64,000 nucleotides of DNA, taken from NCBI GenBank assembly GCA_029204045.2, contig JAQNDB010000164.1, positions 58,575 to 122,574 on the forward strand, written 5' to 3'. The notes beneath the pieces were generated by a model. It did no database searches. It saw nothing but the letters and a program-made list of their open reading frames with translations, and was not told the DNA's origin. Numbering within the stretch: the first letter of the stretch is position 1; every line of letters starts with the position of its first letter. Position numbers and translations under genes: made by a program. Positions 9,457-21,120 of this stretch are shown here, piece by piece. The stretch comes from Tillandsia leiboldiana (lineage: Eukaryota; Streptophyta; Magnoliopsida; Poales; Bromeliaceae).

Positions 9457-9995
9457 AGGGTGGACGCGTGGCAGCATGTGGTTGGTGCGGTGTGGTGCAC
9501 TCGGTACACCGAGCTGGTGTAGCGGCCTCGAGGCGCGTGCCTGGCAGAGGCGTAGAACCGCGCGGGGAAGGCGCGCGGGCCCTAGCACGGTGTCAGCGGG
9601 GGCAGGCCACGTGTCGGCCTCCCATACGCGGGTCAGCGTGACGCGATGCGTGACGCGACGCGACACTGTGACCGTCGTCAGCGGGGGCGCTAGTGCGGTC
9701 CACGTGGCAGCCTCTGATTGGCTGCCACTGGTCGGTGGTCACGGTGCACGGGTCCAGGGACACGTGTCATCCCCTGGTTGGCCGAGCAAAGGTGACATGG
9801 CGCCTCGCTGTCGCGGCGTGGACGCGTGGACCGCGGGGGCTGGTCACTGTAGCAGCCCGAAAAACAATTTCGGGCGCCCGGAAGTTGCACCCGAAAGTGG
9901 GTTTTTGGCCTAAAAAGGCTCGAATCGCCCCATTTCTTCTCTTTTCTCCTTTTTGCTCGCATAGAGAGGCTAAGGGGAGGGAGAGGGCGATTCGT

Positions 9996-10026
9996 GGGGG
10001 GGGGGGGGGGGGGGGGGAGGGGGGGG
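9996..10026 (+). repeat. Poly-G tract (G22-A-G8)
   Basis: This is an uninterrupted run of 22 G, one A, then 8 G. The matching place in the 3' LTR (46462-46471) has only eight G. It could form a G-quadruplex and is prone to replication slippage and sequencing error, so the exact count is uncertain. Confidence 0.85.
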
Positions 10027-10299
10027 TTTCGTGGGTGCGCGAGCGCGCCGTTGACCCCGTGGAGCGCACAAGGTGTTCCAAGGAGCCGGTTTGACGTGTT
10101 GGACGGCGCGACGAGTCGAGGTAGGTCCCGTTTGTAGTTTTGCGGTATTTTTGGCACAGTTTTGAGTTTTCCTTTTTGGATTTTGGATTTGACCCCACGC
10201 CCTCATGCGTGTTAGGGGCCGTGTTTTACTGTGCCGTTTTACTGCGCGGACTGTTGCTGGCATTTTGGACGCGCCTCGATTTGCGTGCAACCTTAAGGG

Positions 10300-10490
10300 A
10301 AGCTTGCACCGTTTTGCGTGCAGATTCGAGGTACTTGCTCCGTTTCGCGTGCAGGTCGTGTTGGCACGCACCGTTTTGCGTGCGGGTTTTAATAGCGTGC
10401 ATCGTTTTGCGTGCAGGTTTGGTGGCCGTGCATCGTTTTGTGCACGGACTCTTAAAGTGAGCACCGTTTTGCGTGCAACTTGTTGTACGA
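10300..10490 (+). repeat. CGTTTTGCGTGC repeat array in N1 LTR
   Basis: The core GCACCGTTTTGCGTGC or a close variant recurs about seven times with 25-40 bp spacing. GCAC and GTGC flanks allow short hairpins. The same array is at 46750-46930 in the 3' LTR, and an expanded related array occurs in the N2 LTR. It lies downstream of the TATA position, so it would be transcribed. Confidence 0.7.
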
Positions 10491-12828
10491 ACTCGGATTG
10501 AGGCGTGCCTTTACACTCTTTGGATCTACGCGTCGCAAGGATTACAGTCGTGTTTTCGAGGAATTTTCTGAGATTCGCCCGAAGGTATACTTCTTTCCCC
10601 TTTACTGTGCAGAGTATTACAGTTGTGTTTGTTGTGGACTTTCGCGCTCACCGCGTTGTGGAATTTGTAACTCGGCCACCGGGACTCAGATTTTGACGTG
10701 CAAGTACTCGTTTCGAAGGGCTCGACGCGACGGTCGCGACTGTATTTTTGTTGGATTTTTCAGAGTCCGTTCTGCAGGAGGGTTCGCGAGTATTTTTGGA
10801 ACACTGCTAGGAGCCGAGGTCTGCGCGACATGTACCGTGGATACGGGTTTAGCGGATTGTGCGTGCAAGTGGCCACGCTCTTCACCGACCCCAGGTTTGC
10901 CTTGGATTTAGCACTTCAGGTGGGTAGGCTTAATTTGGTAACTGTATAAGGTTCTTACATTAGGGTGAATGTAAGTGCACTTGTGGGGATGTCACCCCTC
11001 TATGACTGATAGCAGGCATATTCGAAGTACAACCAATATGAGCGAGAGGTAAGCAAGGAATGGCCTACTTGGGTAAGATTGGTATACCATAGTAGGAATA
11101 CTTTAGCATGCATCGCTAATATATGTTTCACCCACTTTTATCGTTTCTGAGGACAAAAGCATGCTTGTATGGACATGTAGTTAGGCCATCTTTTACTGCT
11201 ACACTACTTATTGGAACCTGACTTAGGAGAAACCATGCTTTTCCTTTCTCCTTCTTTGTTAGTCAAGTGGTCCGTGTTGCTCGGGTTCGAGCAGGGGTCT
11301 GGGTAGTGTAGTCGAGACTTGGTGTCTAGGACAGGTTGGATTAGTTGTGGGGCTTTGCGGCAACCGCGGATATTGGGCGGTTGACCGGATATTTATTTAT
11401 GCATCAGATTGGGTATCTGAATTCTCTAGTGGACAGAGTTTTCCACTATTTGAGTACTTTTGCATCTGATTAAGGACAGAGGCTTTCTTAGTGGTTGGGC
11501 TTTCCCACTTTGATCATAGTCATGATCTAGTCCTACTATATAGAGATACTTGTGATACTGATGACAGAGATACTTTACTCATGTGGGTCGCTCCCCTCGA
11601 GCGCCACTCCGGAGTAGGCTTTAGACCGTGTTAGGTTCCGGTCAGACCGTGTTGGGTTCTGGTCATTTGGACAGTGGAGATACTGAGTTCGTGAGATTGT
11701 TGACAGAGCAGGCAGTACCGGGTTTTATACCGGTTCGTTTGATTGGGTTTATTTCGGTCAGATACTTTTATTGTTGCACTCGTGCCTGGGGGCTGAGTGA
11801 GGTCTAGTAGCTGCGTTTAGACCAGTGCTAGTGTCGTTGGGAGCCGTTCGGTTTGACGGTGGTCCCGTGTCGTTGTGAGTACCTTGACCGTTATGTGAGA
11901 GGTTGAGCATCATGATTCTATCCGTTCTGAGAGGGAGCGTGGATTTTGACTATAGCCTGTATGAGCCACTACTCGATAGCGAGTTAGTACGTTTGGACAC
12001 CCTACGTAATTCCTTCCCGGCAGTAGGAGGTGGTCGTAGGTGGGGCGCAGGTTTGATTGGACCAGATGTGGCAGTCAGCTCGATTGGGTCGATTGTGCAC
12101 TTCATGTGCTAGTGGTTGCATACCATACTTTGTTTCTCCCCTCTTGAGCATTTAGATGGAGGCTTGGTAGCTGTTAGGTGACATCAGCATTCTTGTTCAG
12201 TTCCCACTTCTTTGGTTATATTATGTCTCTTGAGGACTTAGTGGGCAGACCGTGGGGTCTGGCGGTGGTACCCACTGAGAACTCCCTTTTTGGTGTAGTT
12301 CTCAACCCTTTGGGGGTTTTCCCCCTCATTTTTCCTTCCTCTCCTTTGTTTTGCAGAGTCTTAGCGGGTGTTGCTGATTCTGCGGTTGTTGATCGAGGCA
12401 AGGGTGTCGCGTGCTAGATCCCTACCCGTCGTTGGAGAGTAGCGGTACCCCCTTCAGAGGAGATCTTCATTAGATTGGTTATTTTATTTTCCTCTTTTGA
12501 GAGACTGATGTAGTGAGGATATGATATGTATTGAGAGCCTATACACTGATGTATTTATTGGAGATATCTCCCTGTTGAGTTTTGAGCTTTGTTTATGAGG
12601 ATATTGTATCATTATCATTTTTGGGAGATGGACATTGTTGTATTATTTTCAGTTGTACAGTGGTTGATTTTAGTTATACAGCAGATTTTCATTTATAGCT
12701 CTGATATCTGTTAGATGTAGTACTTTTCTTGCAGGTAGGACGCTTCGCCTATGCAGGGTTTGGCATAGGTGGCGGATCTGTTGACGAGCCCGGGTCGCAG
12801 TTTCGACCCCGGGGCGTGACAGATTAGG

Positions 12829-12840
12829 TGGTATCAGAGC
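12829..12840 (+). other. N1 primer binding site (tRNA-iMet)
   Basis: TGGTATCAGAGC begins seven bases after the LTR end and is a perfect complement to the initiator tRNA-Met 3' end. Confidence 0.85.
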
Positions 12841-14440
12841 CTAGGTTGTAGGTCATGGTGGACTTAGAAACCCTAGGCTTATGGTTTGACCCTTGGATGA
12901 CTTCGTGGGAGTCGTGATTTATAGCGAGAGTCCTGATTGAGTTTTATACCTCTCCCAAGGGGCGGGAAGAGTGATTGGCATGTTTATTCTCCTATGTGAT
13001 TATGTTGGCTGCAGACAACATAATGCTGTGGAACGGGTGACATGCTTTAGACTTTCGCTGGATTGGGTCGAGTGGTTTTTCGTGCTGTTTTGTGGTTTCA
13101 TCGTGGCGAGCTGTGTCTCCCCGACTCTGGGTTTTGACCCGTGTGCATCCTGTCATAGCAGTTGAGCTTGAGCAGTTGGTTTTGGGCCGGATACCCGGAT
13201 TGAGGTCAGAGAACTTCGGACCCAGATGACAGGATTGTCAGAGGCTTACCAGCGGCAGAGTGAGTGAGCAGCTGGTTTAGTGACACAGTTGTCGGAGCAA
13301 CGGGCAGCTCGACAGTGCTTCTTTCTGAGACCACCCAGTTGTAGTATCCTTAGTGGCGGGGATTTCTGTGGCACCGATGGAGTGAGTAGCCCCCTCTGTG
13401 CCAATGGTTAGTGGCAAGGCACCGAGGTAGGGTGGATAGTTGACAGTTGGTGAGCTGAGGGGACGCGATCGATCTATTGAGCCAGATTTGGCAGATGAAC
13501 CACCCCGACTCATAAGATTGAGTTTGGAGCCTTTGGAGGCAGAGTCGTGGTTGGTGGTGATGGAGTGATCAATTGAGAGCCTCCCTGTGCTAGAGAGTTT
13601 TTGGCAGTTGTTGAACTGCGCGCTCCAGGTTCGAGGGACGAGGCGTATAGGATATGTGGCTGGGAGTGGATTGCGCCAGGATACCTTTCAGTTCATTCAG
13701 TCCCTCCGTTATAGGTTTTGACGCCTCGCTAGAGTAGGCATCGTGTATGGAGCGTGGCGCTGCAGTTCCTTTGGATAGGGATCTGCCGCTAGAGGCGAGT
13801 TCAGGATATTGGCGCTTGGCGCCGGGTGATGGAGGACAAATCGGCCGGCAGAGGCACTTCTGATTTCCTTTCCAGGATGACGGGTTCCTGAGATGCCAGA
13901 GATCGGGTGGACCCCGATGGCAGCATCAGCATCTCTATCAGAGTGGCGCAGCGGTAGCGTGGATTTGTTATCTGCGGAGGATTTTATTCGTCGCCTCAAT
14001 GTGATCAGAGACAGAGGTCGTGCTCCCTTGTGGATAGTCCTGATTTTCAGGCAGATTGAGCGACAACCACTTGCATCGAGTGGATGAATCTGTGCCGCCC
14101 GGTTGGAGGGCGCCACGGTAGTGGATCGAGTGTCGCAGGTGGGATTTAACCACAGCTGTCGGAGTTAGAGCATGTTTCATTCCTGCATGGACTAGAGGCA
14201 GGTTTGTTACCACGTGCATTCGAGGTACAGGTTCCTGTTAGTGCTGTGCATGTGGAGGAGGCTTGTGGATCATGTCCAATGCAGTTTAGGCCGCGAGTTG
14301 TACCGGCAGGCTTATTGGTAATTGTGGCAGTTTGGTGTTTTGACCATGTGCTTGAGATTGATTGGCACAATGCCACAGGATGTTTGACCGCGGAAAGAGA
14401 AGACTTCGACCTTCTGCGAGGCAGATGAGAGAAGGCTTGA
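12841..14440 (+). pseudogene. N1 degenerate leader, gag and protease region
   Basis: The leader (12841-13060) and the following bases parallel those of N2 (19121-19340). Around 13490-13560 a frame reads PPRLIRLSLEPLEAESW, the start of a plant gypsy gag domain, matching PPRLTGLSLEPWEAENW in N2. Around 13900-14100 are remnants of gag tail and zinc-knuckle linker. Bases 14200-14440 resemble the degenerate protease of N2 at 39640-39900. Many stops and frame changes break the reading. No intact protein can be made. Confidence 0.6.
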
Positions 14441-14443
14441 TGG

Positions 14444-15222
14444 TTGAGATATTTAGAGCACACTGGTTATAGCAACAGTGTGAGAGGTGCTTACGGCGGC
14501 ACCGGGACCCAAGGATATCTCTATTGCCACGGGATCCCGGGTGTGATTTCACCTGAGCTGTTTGTGATGCCACCGGTTAGGGAGATAGAGATTGAGTTTG
14601 ACGTGGTTCGGGGAACCGCGCCACCCTCGACAGCACTTCATTGGATATCGCCTGTAGAGTTGAGAGAGCTGATGGCGCAGTTGCAGGATCTGATGGACCG
14701 AGGGGTCTGCTTGACCTAGTGCCACGCCATTGATATACGGTGGTGATGCCACGCCGTTGGTATACGGTGGTGATGCCACGCCGTTGGTACACGGTGGTGA
14801 TGCCACGTCGTCGATACACGACTGTGAGGGTCCTTTTATGGTTCGAGTGTAGACAGGTCCGGGCGGTATCTAGGACCTTTTGATGGAGCTATACTTCGGC
14901 AGTTATTGTATGATGCGAGTACCTACTTGGAATTAGACAGCCGAGGACTTCGCCTAGATGGCGTTCAGGACACGGTAGGGGCATTATGAGTTTATAGCGA
15001 GGCCCAATGGAATGACGAATGCCCTGTTGACTTCAAGATCTGAGGAATTGTATGTTCTAGTTGTGCTTGGACGGACTGGGAGTAGTGTTTCCCGAGGATA
15101 TTTTGATTTACTCCCAGAGCGACTTGGAGTACGAGGAGCGCTTGTGGATGTGCTACCATGCCTGTGTGGATGAAGCTGTATACCAAGTTATTGGAGTACA
15201 AGTTTTAGCTTCTGAAGCATAC
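14444..15222 (+). pseudogene. N1 degenerate reverse transcriptase, interrupted by N2
   Basis: A frame at 14444-14719 holds the protease-RT linker and RT start: MPPVREIEIEFDVV, then LRELMAQLQDLMDRG, comparable to MPPEREVEFPIELL and LKAQLEDLLDKG in the intact N4 protein. Farther on, at about 15088-15150, VFPEDILIYSQSDLEYEE replaces the usual FIDDILIYS catalytic box, so one catalytic aspartate appears lost. A short tandem repeat has replaced part of the palm domain. The RT is cut at 15222 by N2 and resumes at 44110 with FLGHIVL. Confidence 0.7.
14716..14822 (+). repeat. Short tandem repeat inside RT remnant
   Basis: GTGATGCCACGCCGTTGG and variants, followed by a TACGGTG or ACACGGTG tail, recur about four times with a period near 31 bp. 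The repeat interrupts the RT reading and is a local expansion not found in N2 or N4. Confidence 0.75.
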
Positions 15223-16374
15223 TGTGAGGTCCCGAAATCCCCCGCGTGGGGTTTGCTGGTTGTTGGGCAGCTTTTAGTGGCCTTTGGGAGTGTTTGTGCG
15301 CGTGTCGGACCCGAGAAATGGATTTATGGTGCAATTTGGAATTTAGTTTGCATCACTGGAGGCCTGCGTGGTGTGTCGGTGGTGTTTGCGCGCAATTTGG
15401 ACACTAGTGTTGGACTTTGGGCTTAAAAGGAGACCACGTGGGTAATTGGAGGACCCGTCGAGGGTATAGAAGTGATTTCGCACGACGTAGATGTCAAAAT
15501 TGAACTCCGGGCGAAGTTTGGATAAAAGATTACCTCTCCGGTTGCCTTCGGAAATTTTTAGAGTTGGAATTTGGCAAATCAGACTTAAGAAATGGACCCG
15601 GCGCGGAAATCGGATCAAGTGGGCTATCCGGGGGCTTTCGGCAAATTTTCGGATGAGAATTTGGAGAAATGGACATCGTTTTTGGATTCAGCGCGCGAAA
15701 TCGTTGAGAATGGACTATTTACTTGTTTGATTTGGAGCCCGGTTGAGTTGCGCGTTTTTCGAGACGACGCGGCACGGTTTCCGAAGATCACGGCGCGCGG
15801 ATCGAGGCACGCGCGTACGGCACTGCGCGGCAGGCGCGCTGGGGAAGCGCGCCCCCGGCACGGAGCGCGCGGGGGCCGCCACGTGGCGGGCCCCCGTTGG
15901 CGCCTGCGCGTGCGCGGGGGGCACGCGCGCCCGTGTGGCGAGCGCGTTGCTGCGCACCACGTGGGGGCGGGGCGCGTGCGTGGACCCGGTGCACGCGCCC
16001 CAGCCTGGTGGACCGCGGGTGGAGGCTTCCCATTCGCTGGCGCCGTGGACCGGCTTCGTGGACCGGGACCGTGGACCACCCCTTTCTCTTTTCTTCTTCT
16101 TCTTCTTTCTTTCTCCCCCGAGCACCATTTCTCCTCCTTGTTCTTTTCTTTCTTCTCCGAGAGCGAGAGGGTGTGAGGGAGAGAAATTTTGGGTGGTGCG
16201 GCGGCGCGTCATGGGCCTCGTGGAGCGCGCGGGGTGTTCCAACGGAGCAGTTGGGCGGCGCAGCGCAGTCGAGGTTGGTCCCGTGTGTTTTTGCGGTGTT
16301 TTTAGCACAGTTTGGGGCGTTCTTTTGGACAGTAAATTGACCCTCTTGCTCTTATCTGTGTTAGGGACCGTGTT

Positions 16375-16640
16375 ACTGCACCGTTTTGCGTGCGGTCCAC
16401 GATGCCGTGCACCGTTTTGCGTGCGGACTCCGTTTTGCGTGCAGTTCCGGCACCGTGCTCCGTTTTGCGTGCGGTCTCCGGCACCGTGCTTCGTTTGGCG
16501 TGCGGACTCTGTTTGGCGTGCGGGTTTCGGCACCGTGCTCTGTTTTTCGTGCGGTCCCCGATGCCGTGCACCGTTTTGCGTGCGGACTCCGTTTTGCGCG
16601 CGGGTTTCGGCACCGTGCTTCGTTTTGCGTGTGGATCGCG
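16375..16640 (+). repeat. CGTTTTGCGTGCGG repeat array in N2 LTR
   Basis: About ten copies of CGTTTTGCGTGCGG or near variants alternate with GGCACCGTGCT or GATGCCGTGCA. The 3' LTR has the same array at 41385-41640 with several compensating and non-compensating changes. GC-rich halves can pair, so each unit may form a small hairpin. Confidence 0.75.
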
Positions 16641-17238
16641 TGGAGGCCAATTGCAAGTGTGTACAAGCAATTGGTAGCAAATCGAGGTGGGTGGCCTTAT
16701 CTCCAAGTTTTATGGACTATACAGTAATTCTACTGATGTAGGGTTATACATGATAGTTTATTTTCTTGTATAGCATGCCATATTGTAGGAATTGTTATTC
16801 CTTTTATCATCTGTTCATATAGCTATCTTGGAACTTGACCTAGCACCCCCGTCATATGTTGCATGTGTAACCAGACCAGTAGAAAACCCTCACTTGGGCT
16901 AGGGTTATTTATGTTTAGACATCCACATTGTTCTTTCATTCATGGACATAGTGTTATCCTCGCCCGGGTAGTGGGCCGAGAGGTCAGGACTTTCTTTTGG
17001 TGTGGGATGCATTTGCACTCGTGCTTGGGAGCAGAGTGGAGTCTGGTTGTTGTAGTGGGTCGCTTTTCTGTGCCGGGAGCCGTTTGGGTAAACGGTAGTC
17101 CCGGGACGTTTCTATCCCTGTTGTGCTGTCGCCACCGTGTTAGTGGCAGTTGTGTACTTGTTTTAGTTGGACCTAGAACCCAGAACCTTTTTTGACATAC
17201 ACATGATTTTTAGTTTATCGATGTTTTCTTCCAAGCAT

Positions 17239-17740
17239 CGAAGGGCCGCTGAAGTCTGTTCTTGTTTGATTGGACAAAAGCATCAGCCCTTCGGGGTTTG
17301 GATAAATCCTTGTTTTCTAGCTGATTTTCCTAAAAGATCTAAAAATCATTAAAATGGGTTTCTCCTCAAATCAAGATGGTTTTTCAAAATGGGAACTACT
17401 TTTAGTCCTCACCCGCGTGGGTTGAGTGAAAATGGTTTTCAGTAATTAATGTCACCCCGTTTTCGTGTAAACTTCCCAACTTGTAAGGATTCGAGTGGTC
17501 TGGGTTCTAGGGGCCATTCCTTTGTCGGGACGAAAGCCACGAGGGCCGAGCCTGGAACCTGTTCTTGTTTGATAGGGTTGTAGGTGTAGGCCTCCGGGAA
17601 CTTTCGGGCCCTAGTTGGTATCTTCTGCGTGTTGTACCGAGGTGGTTGTGTTCCCGAACGGTAAGGGGGCCGGGAACTTCGATAGGCGGAGCCTAGAGTC
17701 TGTTCTTGTTTGATAGGGTTCTTAGCACCGACCTATCTGG
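17239..17740 (+). repeat. Three structured repeats around CTGTTCTTGTTTGAT
   Basis: The core occurs at 17256, 17559 and 17700. Each copy is enclosed by its own inverted pair: CGAAGGG (17239) with CCCTTCG (17287), GAAAG near 17532 with CTTTC near 17602, and GATAGG (17681) with CCTATC (17732). The 3' LTR repeats all three at about 42245-42745. The core is constant while the paired flanks differ, which suggests a folded RNA unit rather than a simple repeat. Confidence 0.6.
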
Positions 17741-19108
17741 TTTTCCAAACCCTTATGGTGTCGGCCCTTCCTGAGTTATCGATGTGGTTGATGTTCCGGT
17801 GTGGGAGCCGTTTGGAGTGGCGGCGGTCCCAGCGGTGTGGCACTTTCTTTAGTGAGTTAGTGTTGTGAGTTTGAGTCGTTGATAGTTCTCCGACAGAGCC
17901 GTGAGAGTGTTTGGGCTTTTCATATTGAGTCGAGGTTCTTTTCTGACTGAGTTGTGTTTCGAGCTTTGAGATACCGATCTGTTTGATCGTGGATTATAGC
18001 CTGCTGAGCCTGGCATTTCATGCCAGTTATGAGATACTTGAGATACTTGAGATACTTGAGTTCGTTTGGGTCGCTCCCCTCGAGCTACGCCCCGGGTGCG
18101 ATGTTGATACCGAGCCTGACGAGGCTGCGATGATGCGACTAGTTGATACACTAGAGTTCGTTTGAGTTTGAGTTAGTCCTTGAGGGACACCCTACGTAAG
18201 ACCAAGTCCTGTTTGGGCGTAGTGGCAGTAGATGAGCACAGGTTTGCTTGACTGGTCCAAAGTGGGACAGTCATCTGAGATTGGGTGACATTGAGAGAGT
18301 GATGGCATAGCATGTGTCATAGTAGAGTTTTCTTTGAGCCTAGTACTTGTGTCATATTGTCAGTAGTGAGTAGATGCATCATATTATCTTCTGTTCCACA
18401 TCTTGAGCATCTAGTTAGAGGCATAGTAGCTGTAGAGATATCCTTTTCCAGCTCTTTTCTTTCCATACCTTGTTACTTTATGCCTCTAGTAGACTTAGTG
18501 GGCAGACCGTTGGGCTTGTTGACGGCACCCACTGAGAACTACTGTGGGAAGTAGTTCTCACACCCGTCGTGGTGTCTTTTTTCCCAGGGGCATCTACTCC
18601 TGTTCCTGTGCTTCAGTTGCTGATCCTTCTGACCGGTTTCGAGGGAGTCGCGAGCTAGTTCCCTACCCGTCGTTGGAGTGTAGCGGTTCCCCCTCCAGAG
18701 GAGAGCTTCAGTAGCTTAGTTTACTTCTTTTCCCTCTGTTGAGAGACCTTTGTTGTGAGGTATAGAGTTGTATTTTATTTTACAGTTTGAGAGACTGTTG
18801 TAGTGAGGATATTTTTGTATTGAGAGCTTGTACATTGATTATTTGTTGGAGATATCTCCCTTTTGGGTTTTGTAGCAGAGGACTTTTTATACGATCGTAC
18901 TTGGGGAGATGGATATTGTATTATTTTCAGTTGTACAGTGATTGGATTTTAGTTTTAGTAGTTTACTTTTAGCTCTGGTATCTGTATACTGTAATCTGAT
19001 TCTTTTTGCAGGTTAGTCGCTTCGTCTGTACGGCAGTTTCCGTACAGATGGCGGATCTGTTAGCAAGCCCGGGTCGCAGTTTCGACCCCGGGGCGTGACA
19101 GATTAGAG

Positions 19109-19120
19109 TGGTATCAGAGC
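19109..19120 (+). other. N2 primer binding site (tRNA-iMet)
   Basis: TGGTATCAGAGC starts eight bases after the LTR end (spacer GATTAGAG) and is a perfect match to the expected complement. Confidence 0.87.
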
Positions 19121-19372
19121 CTAGGTTGTAGGTCATTGTGGACTCAGAAACCCTTGGCTTGTGGTTGGACATTAGGATGACTACGTGAGAGTCGTGACTT
19201 TTAGCGAGAGTCCTGATTGAGTTTTTTACCTCTCCCAAGAGACGGGATGAGTGATTGGCATGTTTATTCTCCTAAGCGATTATGTTGGCTGCAGACAACA
19301 TAATGCTATGGAATGGATGGCATGTCTTAGACTTTCGCTGGATTGGGTCGTTTGGTTGTTGTGTCCTGATGT

Positions 19373-20389
19373 TTGTTATTGTGCAGTGGATTGCGATACC
19401 CCTGAGACGTCTTGTTGTGAAGAGGACACGCACCCCGCATCTGATGAGTACCCGAGCAGCGGGAGGCAGAGCTATCAGAGCCAAGCGAGACCCAAGAGTT
19501 ATGGAACCAGATGGCACCGATGTCGGAGGCTGTCCGATGCCAGGAGGAAGCCATGTAATGTTTGATGCGCCTGTTGGAGCAGAGAGCACAGCTAGTTGCA
19601 GTACCGCTTGAGAGTCCTCCAGCACCTTCTTCCTATTCAGTAGCACCGATTGAGCGAGCAGCCCCCTCCGTGTCGACGAGTAGTGCCGAGGCACCGAGGT
19701 AGGGTGGATGGCGGATAGTAGATGAGCTTTGGGGCATTATCGATCGATTGAGCCAGTCCCGGCAGTCTGATCCACCCCGATTGACAGGATTGAGCTTGGA
19801 GCCGTGGGAGGCTGAAAACTGGATAGCAGCAATGGAGAAGCATCAGGTGCACTTGGCTACGCACTTTTTGGAAAGGGACGCTGAGATTTGGTGGCGTCGA
19901 GTTGGTCCTGTTGGACTACCGGGAACGCAGTTGTTGACTTGGAGCGAGTTTCGTGCTTTGCTGCTCAGGGCCTTCTTTACTGACAGTGTAAGCAGAAACT
20001 AGAAGGAGATCTTAGACGCCTGCAGCAGGGGAGTCGACCTCTTCTGGAGTGTTCGCGAGTTTTGCGATTGTTGAACAGTGTACCCCATGTCGCCCAGGAT
20101 GAGGCCCAGAAAGTTGAGCTAGTTGAGAGAGGACTGCATCGGAATATCTATCACTTGGTGTATTCTCGACGAGTGCCGACGTTAGATGCAGCGATCGAGC
20201 AGGCTTGGTGGGTTGACCGAGGATCAGTGATCATGTCAGAGAGTGACGGAGCGCCAGGGACCAGCTCCGGGGAGAGGCATCCAGTGCCGCCTGAGTTTGG
20301 ACAGTCGAGTGGATCGAGACCCCCGGGGCAGTCACGATCCCAGTCTGAGGGTCGTGAGTCTCAGAGGAGACAGAGACCAGGAGGTTCTC
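19373..20389 (+). pseudogene. N2 gag pseudogene, first part
   Basis: The frame at 19748-20002 encodes the core of a plant gypsy gag: PRLTGLSLEPWEAENWIAAM, then FLERDAEIWWRRV, then WSEFRALLLRAFFTDSV. This matches the order in the intact N4 gag (LEGNARLWWKTV, FKQELFGAFFTNSV). A one-base loss near 19995 shifts the frame, and the gag continues at about 20010-20380 (LNSVPHVAQDEAQKVELVERG and a Ser/Gly/Arg-rich tail). It is then cut at 20389 by N3; the apparent continuation into 20390-20589 is LTR read by chance. The rest lies at 39234 onward. Confidence 0.75.
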
Positions 20390-21120
20390 TGTCACGCCCC
20401 GGGGGTTTTATTTTAGCGGAAACGATACCTCAACGTACGCGTAAAGTGCGTACATCTTTTTTTTTTTTGTTTGATTGTTTAAAAGCCTCCTTCCCCGGCG
20501 CGTGCCCAGACCCGCCACATATACAGATTTGCTCGAACATCGGGCAGAGCCTCCTCTGTATATGCACGGCGTCGCGGCTGTTACAATAGTCGAGCATAAG
20601 CAACCATTTTCCCATTTAATCACAACAGTTCGAAGTAGTATGGTGCATGAAGACTAAACAATACCCGTGGCCAGTCAAGTTGAAAGTATAAACTCACCAT
20701 TTTGAAATCAGGCCCACACGGCCTTAGGTTTTGAAAGCAGATTGGAAAGCGATGTAAATCCACAAGGTTTAGAAAACGGGCCCAACGGGAACAATAAAGG
20801 AAATAGTAGTGCATAACCAGCAAGAAAGTACTCAACATCCACACGACCCCACAAGGGTATCGAGAACCACACAATAACCTACTGTTCTGAATGAAATGCA
20901 GAGAAAGTAAATGATACAGCATACTAGGGCTCCCTCAGCCCGACTGCTACCACCTCGGCCTCACCGTCGCCTACCTCTACCCCCTGGAGGTACCTGTCAC
21001 AGAGTGGGTAGTCAGCGACACTATCATAAGAGTAGTACTAAAACAGTAAAGTAATACCAAGTCACCAAAGCAAGACTAGCCGGAACAACCGCTCTACTCG
21101 TAACGGTAACTCGCAACCAC

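Larger units (their letters stand above)
9457..12821 (+). repeat. N1 5' LTR (5'-truncated)
   Basis: This is homologous to 45949-49268 with few changes. The break is at 9457, where AGGGTGGACGCG is shared by both copies but the preceding base differs. It ends GACCCCGGGGCGTGACA, followed by the N1 primer site. Compared with the 3' LTR, the TATA box is altered (TAAAAAGG at 9911 against TATAAAGG at 46377) and a short G run has grown to 22 Gs. Conserved twin stem-loop: 12240-12303. Terminal stem-loop: 12748-12769. Confidence 0.85.
15223..19100 (+). repeat. N2 5' LTR (3878 bp)
   Basis: It starts TGTGAGGTCCCG right after CATAC and ends GACCCCGGGGCGTGACA before a perfect primer site. In order it holds CACGTGG words (15881, 15959), a CT-rich stretch (16080-16170), the CGTTTTGCGTGC array (16375-16640), the CTGTTCTTGTTTGAT structured repeats (17239-17740), a twin stem-loop (18497-18559) and the terminal stem-loop (19025-19048). 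The 3' LTR copy differs at scattered single bases. Confidence 0.9.

Noticed and set aside
9457..9470. Target duplication of N1
   Set aside because: The bases after the 3' LTR (AGCAT) have no partner on the left because the 5' LTR is truncated by about 560 bp.
12829..12840. Possible tRNA gene fragments at TGGTATCAGAGC
   Set aside because: Only 12 bases match and always right after an LTR end, so these are primer binding sites. No cloverleaf is present.
15743..16741. Open frames of over 300 codons on both strands of the N2 LTR
   Set aside because: They follow a CT-rich stretch and the CGTTTTGCGTGC array. Low complexity and overlap on opposite strands mark them as chance frames. The same holds for 40706-41710.
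20390..20589. C-terminal end of the N2 gag frame beyond 20389
   Set aside because: The frame runs into the N3 LTR. The TTCTC target duplication shows that gag continues at 39239.
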